Made by a program: the position numbers and the translations under genes
Source: Chloroflexota bacterium
GTDB lineage: Bacteria; Chloroflexota; Dehalococcoidia; JACQGW01
NCBI GenBank assembly: GCA_016199325.1
Contig: JACQGW010000277.1
Coordinates: forward strand, 1-17,152
Length of the DNA stretch: 17,152 nt
Direction: 5' to 3'
Shown here: piece after piece, positions 7,155 to 15,260 of the stretch
Numbering within the stretch: position 1 is the stretch's first letter
Layout: each line of letters opens with the position of its first letter
The notes under the pieces: model-generated
What the model saw: only the letters and a program-made list of their open reading frames with translations
What the model was told of the DNA's origin: nothing
Databases searched by the model: none

Positions 7155-8567
7155 GTGCGACGGACTGTCGGTTCGCTGAGCTCCTCCCTCTATCTGGTCG
7201 ACCTGCTGCTGACGTTGGCGTCGCTCGCCGCCGCCGAGCAGATTCGCCGCTGGCTCGACGTCGGCGCGGAGATCGCTCCGGAGATGTCGCTGCTCCACCC
7301 GATCCTGTTCCTGATGGTCGGCTTCATCTGGACGGCCATCTTCTTTGCCTTCCCCATCTACGGCCGGCGCCAGTTGACGCGCTTTCGGTATGAGATCCGC
7401 ACGCTGCTTGCCGCTACCGGGACGGCCACGCTCGTTTTTGCCGGCGCTCTCTACCTGAGCTTTCGCGATCTGCCTCGGTTGCTGTTCATCTACTTCTTCA
7501 TCGTCGACGCATCCGCGCTCGTGCTAGCCCGGGTGGTCCGGCGGGATCTGATCCCCTGGCTGTTCCATCGCCCGGTCCAGGTTCGCCGGGTGCTCATCGT
7601 CGGCGCCGGCAAAGTCGGCACCGATCTGGCCGAGCGCATCGACGGCCATCGCTGGAGCGGTCTCGAGCTGGTCGGCTTCCTGGACGACGATCCGGCCAAG
7701 CGCGGGCAGGAGATCGCCGGCCACCCCGTCTTCGCCTCTCTGCCCGACGCCGTCTGGGTCGTGCCGAAGTTCCGCATCGACGAGGTCATCATCGCCCTGC
7801 CGCTCCGGGCGCACCAACGGATGGTCGACCTGGCGGTCGAGCTCCAGCGGCTGCCGGTCCAGGTCTGGATCGTGCCGGACCTGTTCGATCTGGCCTTTCC
7901 ACGGACGAGCATCCAGGACTTCGGGGGCATCCCGCTGGTCGGCCTGCGCGAGCCGCCGATCGATGGCGCTGCCCGGGCGGTCAAGCGGGCCTTCGATCTG
8001 GTCATTGCCGGCGCGCTCCTCGTGCTTCTGGTTCCTGCCATCCTCGCCATCGCCCTCGCCATTCGCCTCGATTCCAGAGGCCCCATCCTCTATCGGCAGC
8101 AGCGCGTCGGCGAGAACGCCCGGCTCTTCCGGATGCTGAAGTTCCGATCGATGGTGGACGGGGCCGACCAGGAACTGGGGGCGGTGCTGAAGACGACCAA
8201 CGACGGCAAGCTGTTGCACAAGACGCCGGACGACCACCGGGTGACGCGCGTTGGCCGTTTTCTCCGCCGGACCAGTCTGGATGAGCTGCCACAGCTCTGG
8301 AATGTGCTCGTCGGCGACATGACGCTGGTCGGCCCTCGCCCGGAGATGCCGTTCCTCGTCGAGCGGTACGACCCCTGGCAATGGAAACGCTTCTGCGTCC
8401 CCCAGGGCATCACCGGGTGGTGGCAGATCAACGGCCGCAGCGACAAGCCGATGCACCTCAACACCGAGTATGACCTCTACTACATCCAGAACTACTCCTT
8501 GCTGCTCGACCTGCGGATTCTCGCCAAGACGGTCGTGGTGGTGCTCAAGGGAAACGGTGCCTACTGA
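7155..8567 (+). CDS. polyprenyl-phosphate sugar-1-phosphate transferase (WbaP/WcaJ-like), initiating enzyme
   Basis: A 470-residue integral membrane enzyme that would transfer hexose-1-phosphate from a nucleotide sugar to undecaprenyl phosphate, the first step of repeat-unit synthesis. Four hydrophobic N-terminal helices lie within about residues 10-128. A Rossmann-like domain begins at VRRVLIVGAGKVGTDLAERI (about 143-162). The C-terminal bacterial sugar transferase domain starts at KRAFDLVIAG with its re-entrant helix and holds RVGENARLFRMLKFRSM, the catalytic-pair segment RTSLDELPQLWNVL (D376-E377), LVGPRPEMP and GITGWWQINGRS. A TTG at 7149 is also in frame, but GAGG at 7144-7147 sits 7 nt before the GTG at 7155, so 7155 is preferred. 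Donor identity (glucose, galactose or other) cannot be read from sequence. Confidence 0.92.
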   Translation: MRRTVGSLSSSLYLVDLLLTLASLAAAEQIRRWLDVGAEIAPEMSLLHPILFLMVGFIWTAIFFAFPIYGRRQLTRFRYEIRTLLAATGTATLVFAGALYLSFRDLPRLLFIYFFIVDASALVLARVVRRDLIPWLFHRPVQVRRVLIVGAGKVGTDLAERIDGHRWSGLELVGFLDDDPAKRGQEIAGHPVFASLPDAVWVVPKFRIDEVIIALPLRAHQRMVDLAVELQRLPVQVWIVPDLFDLAFPRTSIQDFGGIPLVGLREPPIDGAARAVKRAFDLVIAGALLVLLVPAILAIALAIRLDSRGPILYRQQRVGENARLFRMLKFRSMVDGADQELGAVLKTTNDGKLLHKTPDDHRVTRVGRFLRRTSLDELPQLWNVLVGDMTLVGPRPEMPFLVERYDPWQWKRFCVPQGITGWWQINGRSDKPMHLNTEYDLYYIQNYSLLLDLRILAKTVVVVLKGNGAY

Positions 8568-10473
8568 CGACGTCCGCCGCGACGCCGGCTGGGTGCTGTG
8601 CTTCATCCTGCTGTTCCTGGTGCGCGGCGTGCTGTATGCAGCCGTCACCCCACCCTGGCAGGCGCCCGACGAGCCGCGGCATCTGGAGTACGTGCTCACG
8701 ACGCTCGATCGCCCGTCGGGGAGCACCGACCCATCTCCCCCATCACCGACTGAAGCGGCGCTGATTCGGTCACTCCTGGACTTCCGCTGGTGGCAGCTCG
8801 CCCACGGCGCTCCGCCGCCGGCCGTCCGTCCCCGGTCGCTGGACGAGGTTGGGGGGAAGGCAGGCGACCAGTCCATCAGACAGCCACCGGCATACTACCA
8901 GGCAGCCGCCGGCTTCCTGCGCCTGTGGCGATCGGATGATCTCCTCCACCGGCTCCTGGCCGTTCGGCTGTTCTCGCTGGTGCTGGCCGGAGTCGCCGTC
9001 GGCGCGACCTACGCCACCGCGCGCCTCCTCTTTCCAGAGCGGCGGGCGGTCGCCATCCTCGCCACGGCGTTCGTGGCCCTGGGGCCAATGCCGGCATTCA
9101 TCGGCGCGTCGGCGAACAACGACGTGCTCGCCATTGCGGTCGGGAATGGGCTTCTGCTGCTCATCGCGCGCGTGATCACCCGGCCGAGGACCGCGGCGCT
9201 GGCGGGCATTCCGCCACTGCTCGCCCTGGGGCTCCTGGCTAAGGCGACGGCACTCCCCGTCGTCCTCGCCGGCGGACTGACGGGCGCGGTGGCGCTGCTC
9301 CGGCGGGGGCTGCCATTTCGGGTATCGGGCCGGCTCGCCATCGGGCTCGTGCCGATAGCTCTCCTGACGGCGGCACTCATCTGGGAGCCCTCGGCGCCGG
9401 CCGCCTGGGACGGTTGGGCGCTGACCGGTCCGCGGCGCGCCGACCTGCCCGGTCCGACCGGCGGGAGCGCGCTGCGCGTCGAGGATGCGAGTCGCAACGA
9501 CTACGCATTTGCCACGCAGAACGTCCCCCTGAATCGCTTCTCTCCCCTTCGCGGTCAGGAGGTGATGCTGACGGCCCGGCTTCGCTGCGAAGGCGCCAAT
9601 CGTCGCGGCTTCATCCAGCTGCGCGCGATCGAGCCGTTCGGCAACGCGACCACGGCTGCCGGCGCCGAGTGGACGACGCTCTCCCTTCGTGCCACGATCC
9701 CATCCGGGGCCTCCCTGCTGCTGGTGGACCTTGGATCGGCGGCCAGCGGACCCGGCGATACGGGAGTGTGCGAGTTCCGGGAGGTGCAGCTCGCTCCGGT
9801 GCGCCGGCCGGCTCCGGAACAGCCGCGCGCCGCCGGCGCCGTCGGCCAGCCGAAAGACGCCTCGCCTGACAATCTCGTGGAGAACGGGTCGGGCTCCTCC
9901 CGGCGGCTGGTTCCCCGAGGCTGGGTGCAGAAGACGCCTGTGGCTCCGCTGCTCACCTCGGCGAGCCTTGCGCACGCGCTCGATCCCTCGAGCTACGCGC
10001 CAATCTGGTGGCCCGAGTATGAACGGCTGGCAACGCTCACCTTCGAGAGCTATTGGGGTCGGTTCGGCTGGATGACCGTACGCGCCGACGAGACGTGGTA
10101 CGCGATCTGGCTCTGGGCGAGCGTCGCCGCCACCATCGGACTCTGCCTCGGCCCGCTGCTCTCCCTCCGAAGCGGGGCGCAGGCTCTCTGGACGGAGCAT
10201 CGGGCGATGCTCGCCGTTTGCCTCGGCGTAGGGCTGGTGGCCGTCGGGCTGACGTGGCTCCGGTTCGTGCCGATCACCCCGTATGCGCAGGTTCCCCAGG
10301 GACGCTACCTGTTCCCCGAGATCGCCGCGTTCTCGCTGCTCCTTGCCACCGGCCTGCTGCAACTGGTGCCGCGATCGCTGGATCGGCCGTTGGCGGCGCT
10401 GGCGGTCATGGCACTGATGGTGTTTGACGCGTCGTCGCTGCTCAAGTGGATCGTACCGACATTCTATACCTGA
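8557..10473 (+). CDS. DUF2142-like GT-C membrane protein with inserted beta-rich domain
   Basis: A 638-residue polytopic membrane protein. TPPWQAPDEPRHLEYV (31-46) is the first-loop acidic motif of DUF2142/GT-C proteins. SANNDVLAIAVG (185-196), SYWGRFGWM (498-506) and QGRYLFPE (581-588) are further family marks. Such proteins are thought to use polyprenyl-linked sugars on the outer membrane face. About residues 300-415 form a soluble beta-rich insert (LRVEDASRN, RLRCEGANRRGFIQLRA, EWTTLSLRATIPSGASLLLV, CEFREVQLAP), resembling a carbohydrate-binding jelly roll. The GTG at 8557, after AAGGGA, overlaps the preceding gene by 11 nt; the frame is also open to an ATG at 8470, but that would lie deep inside the transferase. 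The 3' end overlaps the convergent gene by 32 bp. Confidence 0.8.
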   Translation: MPTDDVRRDAGWVLCFILLFLVRGVLYAAVTPPWQAPDEPRHLEYVLTTLDRPSGSTDPSPPSPTEAALIRSLLDFRWWQLAHGAPPPAVRPRSLDEVGGKAGDQSIRQPPAYYQAAAGFLRLWRSDDLLHRLLAVRLFSLVLAGVAVGATYATARLLFPERRAVAILATAFVALGPMPAFIGASANNDVLAIAVGNGLLLLIARVITRPRTAALAGIPPLLALGLLAKATALPVVLAGGLTGAVALLRRGLPFRVSGRLAIGLVPIALLTAALIWEPSAPAAWDGWALTGPRRADLPGPTGGSALRVEDASRNDYAFATQNVPLNRFSPLRGQEVMLTARLRCEGANRRGFIQLRAIEPFGNATTAAGAEWTTLSLRATIPSGASLLLVDLGSAASGPGDTGVCEFREVQLAPVRRPAPEQPRAAGAVGQPKDASPDNLVENGSGSSRRLVPRGWVQKTPVAPLLTSASLAHALDPSSYAPIWWPEYERLATLTFESYWGRFGWMTVRADETWYAIWLWASVAATIGLCLGPLLSLRSGAQALWTEHRAMLAVCLGVGLVAVGLTWLRFVPITPYAQVPQGRYLFPEIAAFSLLLATGLLQLVPRSLDRPLAALAVMALMVFDASSLLKWIVPTFYT

Positions 10474-11746
10474 CGTACTCGATCGGCTTGACGTACCCTC
10501 GAAGCACGACGAACGCGGCCGCCAGCGCCAGGAGCGTGTGGAGTGATGCCAGTCCGTGCCAGATGGCGATGCGGCCGGACTCGGGCAGGCCGATTACGCG
10601 GTACGTATCGAGCCAGACGCCGGTCAGGGGTGCCAGGAAATACGCCAGACCCGCCGCGCCCAGCATGCCGTTGAACAGGAGGTGCCACACGAACCCCGGC
10701 AGCCAGACCAGGCGCACCAGTCGGGCGGACGCGAGCAGACTGAGCGGGTAGAGGCCCAGAATATAGAGCGCGTGCATTTTCGGGAAGAGCGCGTAGAAGA
10801 TGAGCAGCGTTGCCAGGCTCCCGTTGAGCAGCGCGCAGCGCTGCCGGATGAGGGCAGCGTAGAGGACGGCAAGCGCCGCCGCCGTGGCGGCGGTGAGGCT
10901 GAAGAAGGCGACGTCGGTCGGCACGTAGCCAAGGCCGAGGTGTGGGCGGAGGGCGGCCAGCGCCGCGGCGAGCGGCATGGCAACGCTGAACGGGCCGATG
11001 TAGCGCTGGCTCCAAAGGGTCGCCAGGAACGCAGCCGGATCGGCGAGCACGGGGACAAAGGTGGCCCCGACGACGGCCAGCGTCACCAGGGCGTAGTGGA
11101 CGGCCTGTCGCCGACCTTGCCGCTGCCAGACCCAGATCAAGACCGTCGGCAACAGGACTGCGGGGTAGAACCGCAGCGCGATGCCCAGCCCCAGACAGAC
11201 CGCGCTTACCCATGGTCGCGGTCTTGCCGTCTGATAGTAGTAGGCGGCGATCAGCAGCACCATCGTGATCGCGTCGAAGCCGCCGGAGACGACTGCCAGC
11301 AGGAGGACCGCCGGATTGAAAAGGAGTCGGCTGACGGCGGACTCCCGGATGCCGGAGCCGGCGCGGAGGCGTGCCACAAAGAATGCCGAGCCCACGACGC
11401 CGGCGAAGAGCGGCAGCTTGAACACGAGCTGGTAGAGCGGCTCAAGGCCGGTCAACCGATAGATGAGCCAGGCGGGAAGCACCAGGAGGACGGTGAGCGG
11501 CGGATACGGCCAGTCGATGAGCCAGCTTCGGTCGCGGAAGGTGATGACGGTGGTCGGTGCAAGCGCGTACGGGTTGCCGAAGGGCAGCAGGTCGAGGAAC
11601 CGGCGGTTCGTGACTGTGTTGTAGCTGTCCACAATCAGGGGAGCCAGTATGAGGAAGACAGCGATCGCCGCGAGCAGCGGGCCACGATACGGTCGGGTCT
11701 CGAGAAGGGCCGCGCGTACCGGCGGCCACGCAGTCGATAGCTTCAC
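10442..11746 (-). CDS. GT87-like polyprenol-phosphate-dependent mannosyltransferase
   Basis: A 434-residue polytopic membrane protein with about ten hydrophobic helices and a GT-C layout. Features include DLLPFGNPYA (52-61) in the first outer loop, WPYPPLTVLLVLP (79-91), FNPAVLLLAVVSGGFDAI (143-160) and LRFYPAVLLPTVLI (191-204). These fit the GT87/DUF2029 family that transfers mannose or similar sugars from polyprenyl-phosphate donors outside the membrane. It is the only polysaccharide gene here on the minus strand. The start is GTG (11746-11744) with no Shine-Dalgarno sequence. A near-consensus promoter ends only 8 nt upstream, so the message is probably leaderless. The 3' end overlaps the convergent DUF2142-like gene. 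Confidence 0.82.
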   Translation of the reverse strand: MKLSTAWPPVRAALLETRPYRGPLLAAIAVFLILAPLIVDSYNTVTNRRFLDLLPFGNPYALAPTTVITFRDRSWLIDWPYPPLTVLLVLPAWLIYRLTGLEPLYQLVFKLPLFAGVVGSAFFVARLRAGSGIRESAVSRLLFNPAVLLLAVVSGGFDAITMVLLIAAYYYQTARPRPWVSAVCLGLGIALRFYPAVLLPTVLIWVWQRQGRRQAVHYALVTLAVVGATFVPVLADPAAFLATLWSQRYIGPFSVAMPLAAALAALRPHLGLGYVPTDVAFFSLTAATAAALAVLYAALIRQRCALLNGSLATLLIFYALFPKMHALYILGLYPLSLLASARLVRLVWLPGFVWHLLFNGMLGAAGLAYFLAPLTGVWLDTYRVIGLPESGRIAIWHGLASLHTLLALAAAFVVLRGYVKPIEYVRYRMSVRST

Positions 11747-11754
11747 AGGCCGGA

Positions 11755-11783
11755 ATTATCACGGTCGGGGGGCCGCCTGTCAA
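11755..11783 (-). promoter_or_regulatory. near-consensus sigma70 promoter, minus strand
   Basis: On the minus strand: TTGACA (11783-11778, full consensus), 17 bp, GATAAT (11760-11755). The expected start site, 11746-11749, falls on or within 3 nt of the GTG start of the GT87-like gene. Confidence 0.7.
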
Positions 11784-11789
11784 GGCGCG

Positions 11790-11812
11790 AGCGGTCAGCC
11801 ATCAGCGGTCAG
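11790..11812. repeat. AGCGGTCAG direct repeat
   Basis: AGCGGTCAG occurs at 11790-11798 and 11804-11812, a 14-bp period, between the two divergent promoters. CAGCGGTCAGC recurs at 16058-16068 behind the iron-sulfur gene. Confidence 0.45.
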
Positions 11813-11843
11813 TAGCCTGGCCTACCTAGGCTTATCATCCTAC

Positions 11844-11872
11844 TTGCTCTACCGGTGAGGACTCCGTATACT
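11844..11872 (+). promoter_or_regulatory. sigma70-like promoter for the glycosidase gene
   Basis: TTGCTC (11844-11849), 17 bp, TATACT (11867-11872). The predicted start site is near 11879, giving a leader of about 130 nt before the ATG at 12009. A small hairpin TCGGC...GCCGA lies in the leader near 11920-11935. Together with the minus-strand promoter it makes the 262-bp gap a divergent control region. Confidence 0.6.
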
Positions 11873-12008
11873 GGCACCGTTCCTCGCCGCCGGGTGAGAT
11901 AATCGACTGCCTGGGTGTTTCGGCTTTCATGCCGAGAGGAGCCGCTCAGGCATCGAGCGAACACAGACGCCTCGCAGAACGCGCGGGGGAAGGACTCAGA
12001 AGGGGTTG

Positions 12009-13598
12009 ATGGCTCATACGGTCTCCAGACTGGTCGCAATCCTCATCAGTTCGCTGGTGCTCGTTGGCCTCCTCATGCCGGACGGCCCTGCGGGGTGGGC
12101 GTTCATCCCGCAGGCCGTGGCCCAGACTCCCGCCACAGGCGTTGCGCAAGCCGAACCGGGAAAGTGGCGCGTGTGGCTCCCCCGGGTGATCCGCTCCTCC
12201 CAGGACTACCGGGATCCACAGGCCCACCCGCTGGGAATCGAGATCCCTGGCGGACTGGCCGCCGGCGACGCCACGCGGCGTCGTCTCGTGCAGAGCCTTG
12301 GGGCGAGCTGGTTTCGATGGAACCGGGTGAGCTGGGCACGGATCGAAAAGCCGCGGAGCGGGCCGCAGGAGCCGGCACAGTACGATTTCTCCGGGCTCGA
12401 CTCGTCCATGGCCGCGGTCGGCGCAAGCGGCCTGACGCCGATCGTCATAGTCGGCGACAATCCCGACTGGACCGGCGGGAACGGCCAGCCGCTCGACGCC
12501 GAGGTCCCGGTCGGCGTCGTCGGCCCCGAAGTGGCCGCCCTGCGCGACTTCATGGTTGCGCTCGTGAGCCGCTACAAGGACCCGCCGTACAACGTCAAGT
12601 ACTGGGAGATGTACAACGAGCCCGACAACGTCAACGTGCAGAACTCGGGGGCCCAGGGGGGGCTCTGGGGGGGGCACGGAGAGAAGTACGCCCGAATGTT
12701 GCAGGTGGTGTACCCGGCGGTGAAAGCGGCCGACCCGAACGCCAAAGTGGTGCTCGGCGGTCTGACGATGGACGACTTCACGACGGAGGGCGGCAACAAC
12801 GACCCGAACTTCCTGGACGATGTGCTGCGGACCTTGAGCAGTGGTGGTGGCCCCGGATTCGACGTGATGAACTTCCACTACTACCCCGAGTACGCCTGGC
12901 GATGGAACCAGATCGGCAAAGATAGCGGCCATGGACCGGGCATCGCCGGCAAGGCCGGACGGATCCGGGACCGCCTGGCTGCCTTCGGCTTCCACTCGCT
13001 TCCGCTGATCTGCACCGAGTTCGGCCTCTCGTCCGCCAGCGACCGCTGGGCGGAGCCTCCCGCGGACGTCTATTCTTCGCAAGACCCGCGGCTGCGCCTG
13101 CCCACCTCGCCGGAGGAGCAGGGCCGATTCGTGGTCCGCAACCTCGCCCGCGGGCTGTCGAAAGGGATCGCGGTCATGATCTGGTATCCACTGGACGACT
13201 CCGGCCCGCCCGGGATTCCGCCGAACGTCAACTACTTCGCCTATCACGGCCTCGTCGACCACCAGATGAGCCAGAAGTCGGCATTCGGCGTCTATCAGCT
13301 CGCCGCTCAGCAGCTCGCGGGCGCTCAGTTCGTTCGAGCGGGCACCGGCCTCGAGCTGGGAACGGGCGACGCCGAGGGGTACCTTTTCCGGATGCCCGAC
13401 GGCCATCTCCAGTGGGTGATCTGGTCGGCGACCGGTTTGTCCATCCAGGTATCGCTGTCGACCCTCAGTGCGACGATCGTCGAGAAGACCGGGGACAGTC
13501 GAACGGTCACCAGCCTCAACCCGTTGGTCTCGTACATCACCTTCGAGGTGAGCCCGAGCCCGGTCTACGTCGTGCTCCCGCTGGGCCAGGGAGGCTAA
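12009..13598 (+). CDS. secreted GH39/PslG-like glycoside hydrolase
   Basis: A 529-residue exported clan GH-A type glycosidase. Residues 1-38 are a signal peptide: a hydrophobic core (LVAILISSLVLVGLL) and a likely cleavage after AVA at 38. The TIM barrel runs from about residue 75 to 430. The acid/base motif is KYWEMYNEPDN with N203-E204. The nucleophile is probably E337 in PLICTEFGLSS. NFHYYPEY (288-295) and MIWYPLDD (390-397) are typical barrel strands. The C-terminal 95 residues look like a small beta domain. GH39-type enzymes such as PslG sit in exopolysaccharide loci and cleave the polymer in the periplasm. The ATG at 12009 is preferred over the adjoining TTG at 12006; AAGGGG ends 3 nt before it. 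Three G runs occur at 12647-12674. Confidence 0.82.
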   Translation: MAHTVSRLVAILISSLVLVGLLMPDGPAGWAFIPQAVAQTPATGVAQAEPGKWRVWLPRVIRSSQDYRDPQAHPLGIEIPGGLAAGDATRRRLVQSLGASWFRWNRVSWARIEKPRSGPQEPAQYDFSGLDSSMAAVGASGLTPIVIVGDNPDWTGGNGQPLDAEVPVGVVGPEVAALRDFMVALVSRYKDPPYNVKYWEMYNEPDNVNVQNSGAQGGLWGGHGEKYARMLQVVYPAVKAADPNAKVVLGGLTMDDFTTEGGNNDPNFLDDVLRTLSSGGGPGFDVMNFHYYPEYAWRWNQIGKDSGHGPGIAGKAGRIRDRLAAFGFHSLPLICTEFGLSSASDRWAEPPADVYSSQDPRLRLPTSPEEQGRFVVRNLARGLSKGIAVMIWYPLDDSGPPGIPPNVNYFAYHGLVDHQMSQKSAFGVYQLAAQQLAGAQFVRAGTGLELGTGDAEGYLFRMPDGHLQWVIWSATGLSIQVSLSTLSATIVEKTGDSRTVTSLNPLVSYITFEVSPSPVYVVLPLGQGG

Positions 13599-13632
13599 GC
13601 TCGTCAGGCAATCGACTGGCATTGTCGGCCGG

Positions 13633-15237
13633 ATGGGGCTCGTCCCTGTCCTGCTCTATTTCGGGCTGTTCTGCGTGCTGACGTACCCGCTGATCTTTCG
13701 CTTCTCGACGCACTTCTTCGCCGACCAGGGCGATGGGCTCCAGAACATCTGGAACCTCTGGTGGGTGAGCAAGGCCATCGCCGAGCTGCATCAATCGCCC
13801 TGGCAGACGTCCTACCTGCACTATCCTCGGGGTATCTCGCTGCTCGGCCACACGCTGAACCCCTTGAACGGCCTCATGGCCGCGCCGCTGCTGAGGCTCC
13901 TGTCGCTCACGCAGGCGCACAACGCCATCGTCGTCTTCTCCTTCGTCGCCGGCGGGTTGACCGCGTTCCTCCTATCGTTCCACGTCTCCCGATCCTACTG
14001 GGGCAGCATCGTCGCCGGCTTCGTCTACACGTTCTCCAACTACCACTTCGCCCATGCCGAGGGGCACCTGAACCTGGTGGCCCTGGAGTGGATTCCGCTC
14101 TTCGTGCTCTTCTGGCGCGCCCTCCTGACCCGACCCCGCCCGCTCACCGGGGCCGCGGCCGGATGCGCGCTGTTTGCCGTCGTCCTCACGGACTACTATT
14201 ACTTCGTGTACTGCCTCCTGATCGCGGCGCTGATGGCGCTCTGGGCCGCCATTGGGAAGAGGGCCACCCTGTTCGTCTATCTGCGGGAGCAGCTTGCCCC
14301 GCTCCTGGCCTTTGGCGCCGTCTCGGCCCTGACGGTCGGACCGCTGGTGGGCTCGCTGATCCTGCTGAACGCGCAGGATCCGCTCGTCGGGGGACATCCG
14401 CCCAGGCTCTACTCACTCGACGCGCTGGCGCCGTTCATTCCCGGCGGCCACTGGCGGTTCGCGACGCTGACAGAAGCCTACTGGTCGAAGCTCCCCGGCA
14501 ACATCCACGAGAGCAGCGTTCACCTGGGGCTATCGGCGACCGGCCTGCTGGCCTACGTCTGGCTCAGGCGCCGCGATCTCCCGGCGCGGGGCATCGAGCT
14601 CTGGTACGTCATCCTGGCGAGCTTCACGGTGCTCAGTCTGGGCCCGGCGCTTCACGTGTGGGGGCGCGAGGTCTCCGGCATCGCGCTGCCGTACGCGCTC
14701 CTGGAGAAAGCCGTCCCCCCGCTCGCGGTCTCCGGCGTTCCCGTCCGCATGGCGGTTGTCATGACGCTGAGCACGGCGGTGATCGTCGGCGCGGGGCTGC
14801 CGCTCGTGGCCCGCCGGCCGGCCGGCAAGCTGGTGGTGTCGGCGCTGCTGCTGGTGCTCTTCGCCGAGTATCTCCCGCGAGCAATCCCGACGACCCGCAT
14901 TCCGACGCCGGGCTATGTCGAGGCCCTGCGGGCGCTGCCCGAGGCCCCGGTGATCGACGCCGTCAACCCGCAGACGTTCGCGGTGTACTATCAGACCATC
15001 CATGAGAAACCGATGGCGTTCGGCTACGTGGCGCGAAGACCAACCAGCGCGGAACGGCGGTCGTACGAGCTGAGACACCTGGTCCAGAACCGGGAGTACG
15101 GCCGGCTGTGCCGTGACTACGGCTTCCGGTATCTCATCGCGCCCGCCGGGCCAGACGCTGCGGGTGACGACGCCGGGATGCGGCTCCTGTACGCCGACGC
15201 CGCGGCCCGGCTGTACGGCCTGGAGTGTGTGGGGTGA
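13633..15237 (+). CDS. polytopic membrane protein, GT-C-like
   Basis: A 534-residue membrane protein with about ten hydrophobic helices. After helix 1 comes the outer loop FADQGDGLQNIWNLWW (29-44), whose Asp-Gly-Asp-like pattern resembles the catalytic loop of GT-C enzymes. SNYHFAHAEGHLNLVALEW (135-153) and the long loop with LDALAPFIPGGHWRF (262-276) are further conserved-looking parts. The C-terminal 120 residues (from about 415) are soluble and include NPQTFAVYYQTIHEKPMAFG, as in YfhO-like and related uncharacterised membrane proteins. Its substrate is unknown; a role in surface glycan assembly follows only from position. The start at 13633 has no clear ribosome site and lies 34 nt after the glycosidase stop, so the two are probably cotranscribed. 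Confidence 0.78.
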   Translation: MGLVPVLLYFGLFCVLTYPLIFRFSTHFFADQGDGLQNIWNLWWVSKAIAELHQSPWQTSYLHYPRGISLLGHTLNPLNGLMAAPLLRLLSLTQAHNAIVVFSFVAGGLTAFLLSFHVSRSYWGSIVAGFVYTFSNYHFAHAEGHLNLVALEWIPLFVLFWRALLTRPRPLTGAAAGCALFAVVLTDYYYFVYCLLIAALMALWAAIGKRATLFVYLREQLAPLLAFGAVSALTVGPLVGSLILLNAQDPLVGGHPPRLYSLDALAPFIPGGHWRFATLTEAYWSKLPGNIHESSVHLGLSATGLLAYVWLRRRDLPARGIELWYVILASFTVLSLGPALHVWGREVSGIALPYALLEKAVPPLAVSGVPVRMAVVMTLSTAVIVGAGLPLVARRPAGKLVVSALLLVLFAEYLPRAIPTTRIPTPGYVEALRALPEAPVIDAVNPQTFAVYYQTIHEKPMAFGYVARRPTSAERRSYELRHLVQNREYGRLCRDYGFRYLIAPAGPDAAGDDAGMRLLYADAAARLYGLECVG

Positions 15238-15260
15238 GGCGTCATGTGTCATATCTCAGC

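Noticed and set aside
8470..8556. N-terminal extension of the DUF2142-like gene from the ATG at 8470.
   Set aside because: It would overlap the transferase gene by almost 100 nt and adds a Cys/Ser/Arg-rich stretch typical of out-of-frame translation.
10556..11740. A 394-codon plus-strand frame opposite the GT87-like gene.
   Set aside because: Its composition is Gln/Glu/Arg-rich with no hydrophobic core, while the minus strand encodes clear membrane helices and family motifs.
11946..13622. A 558-codon open frame on the minus strand.
   Set aside because: It is antisense to the glycosidase, whose signal peptide and catalytic motifs are clear.
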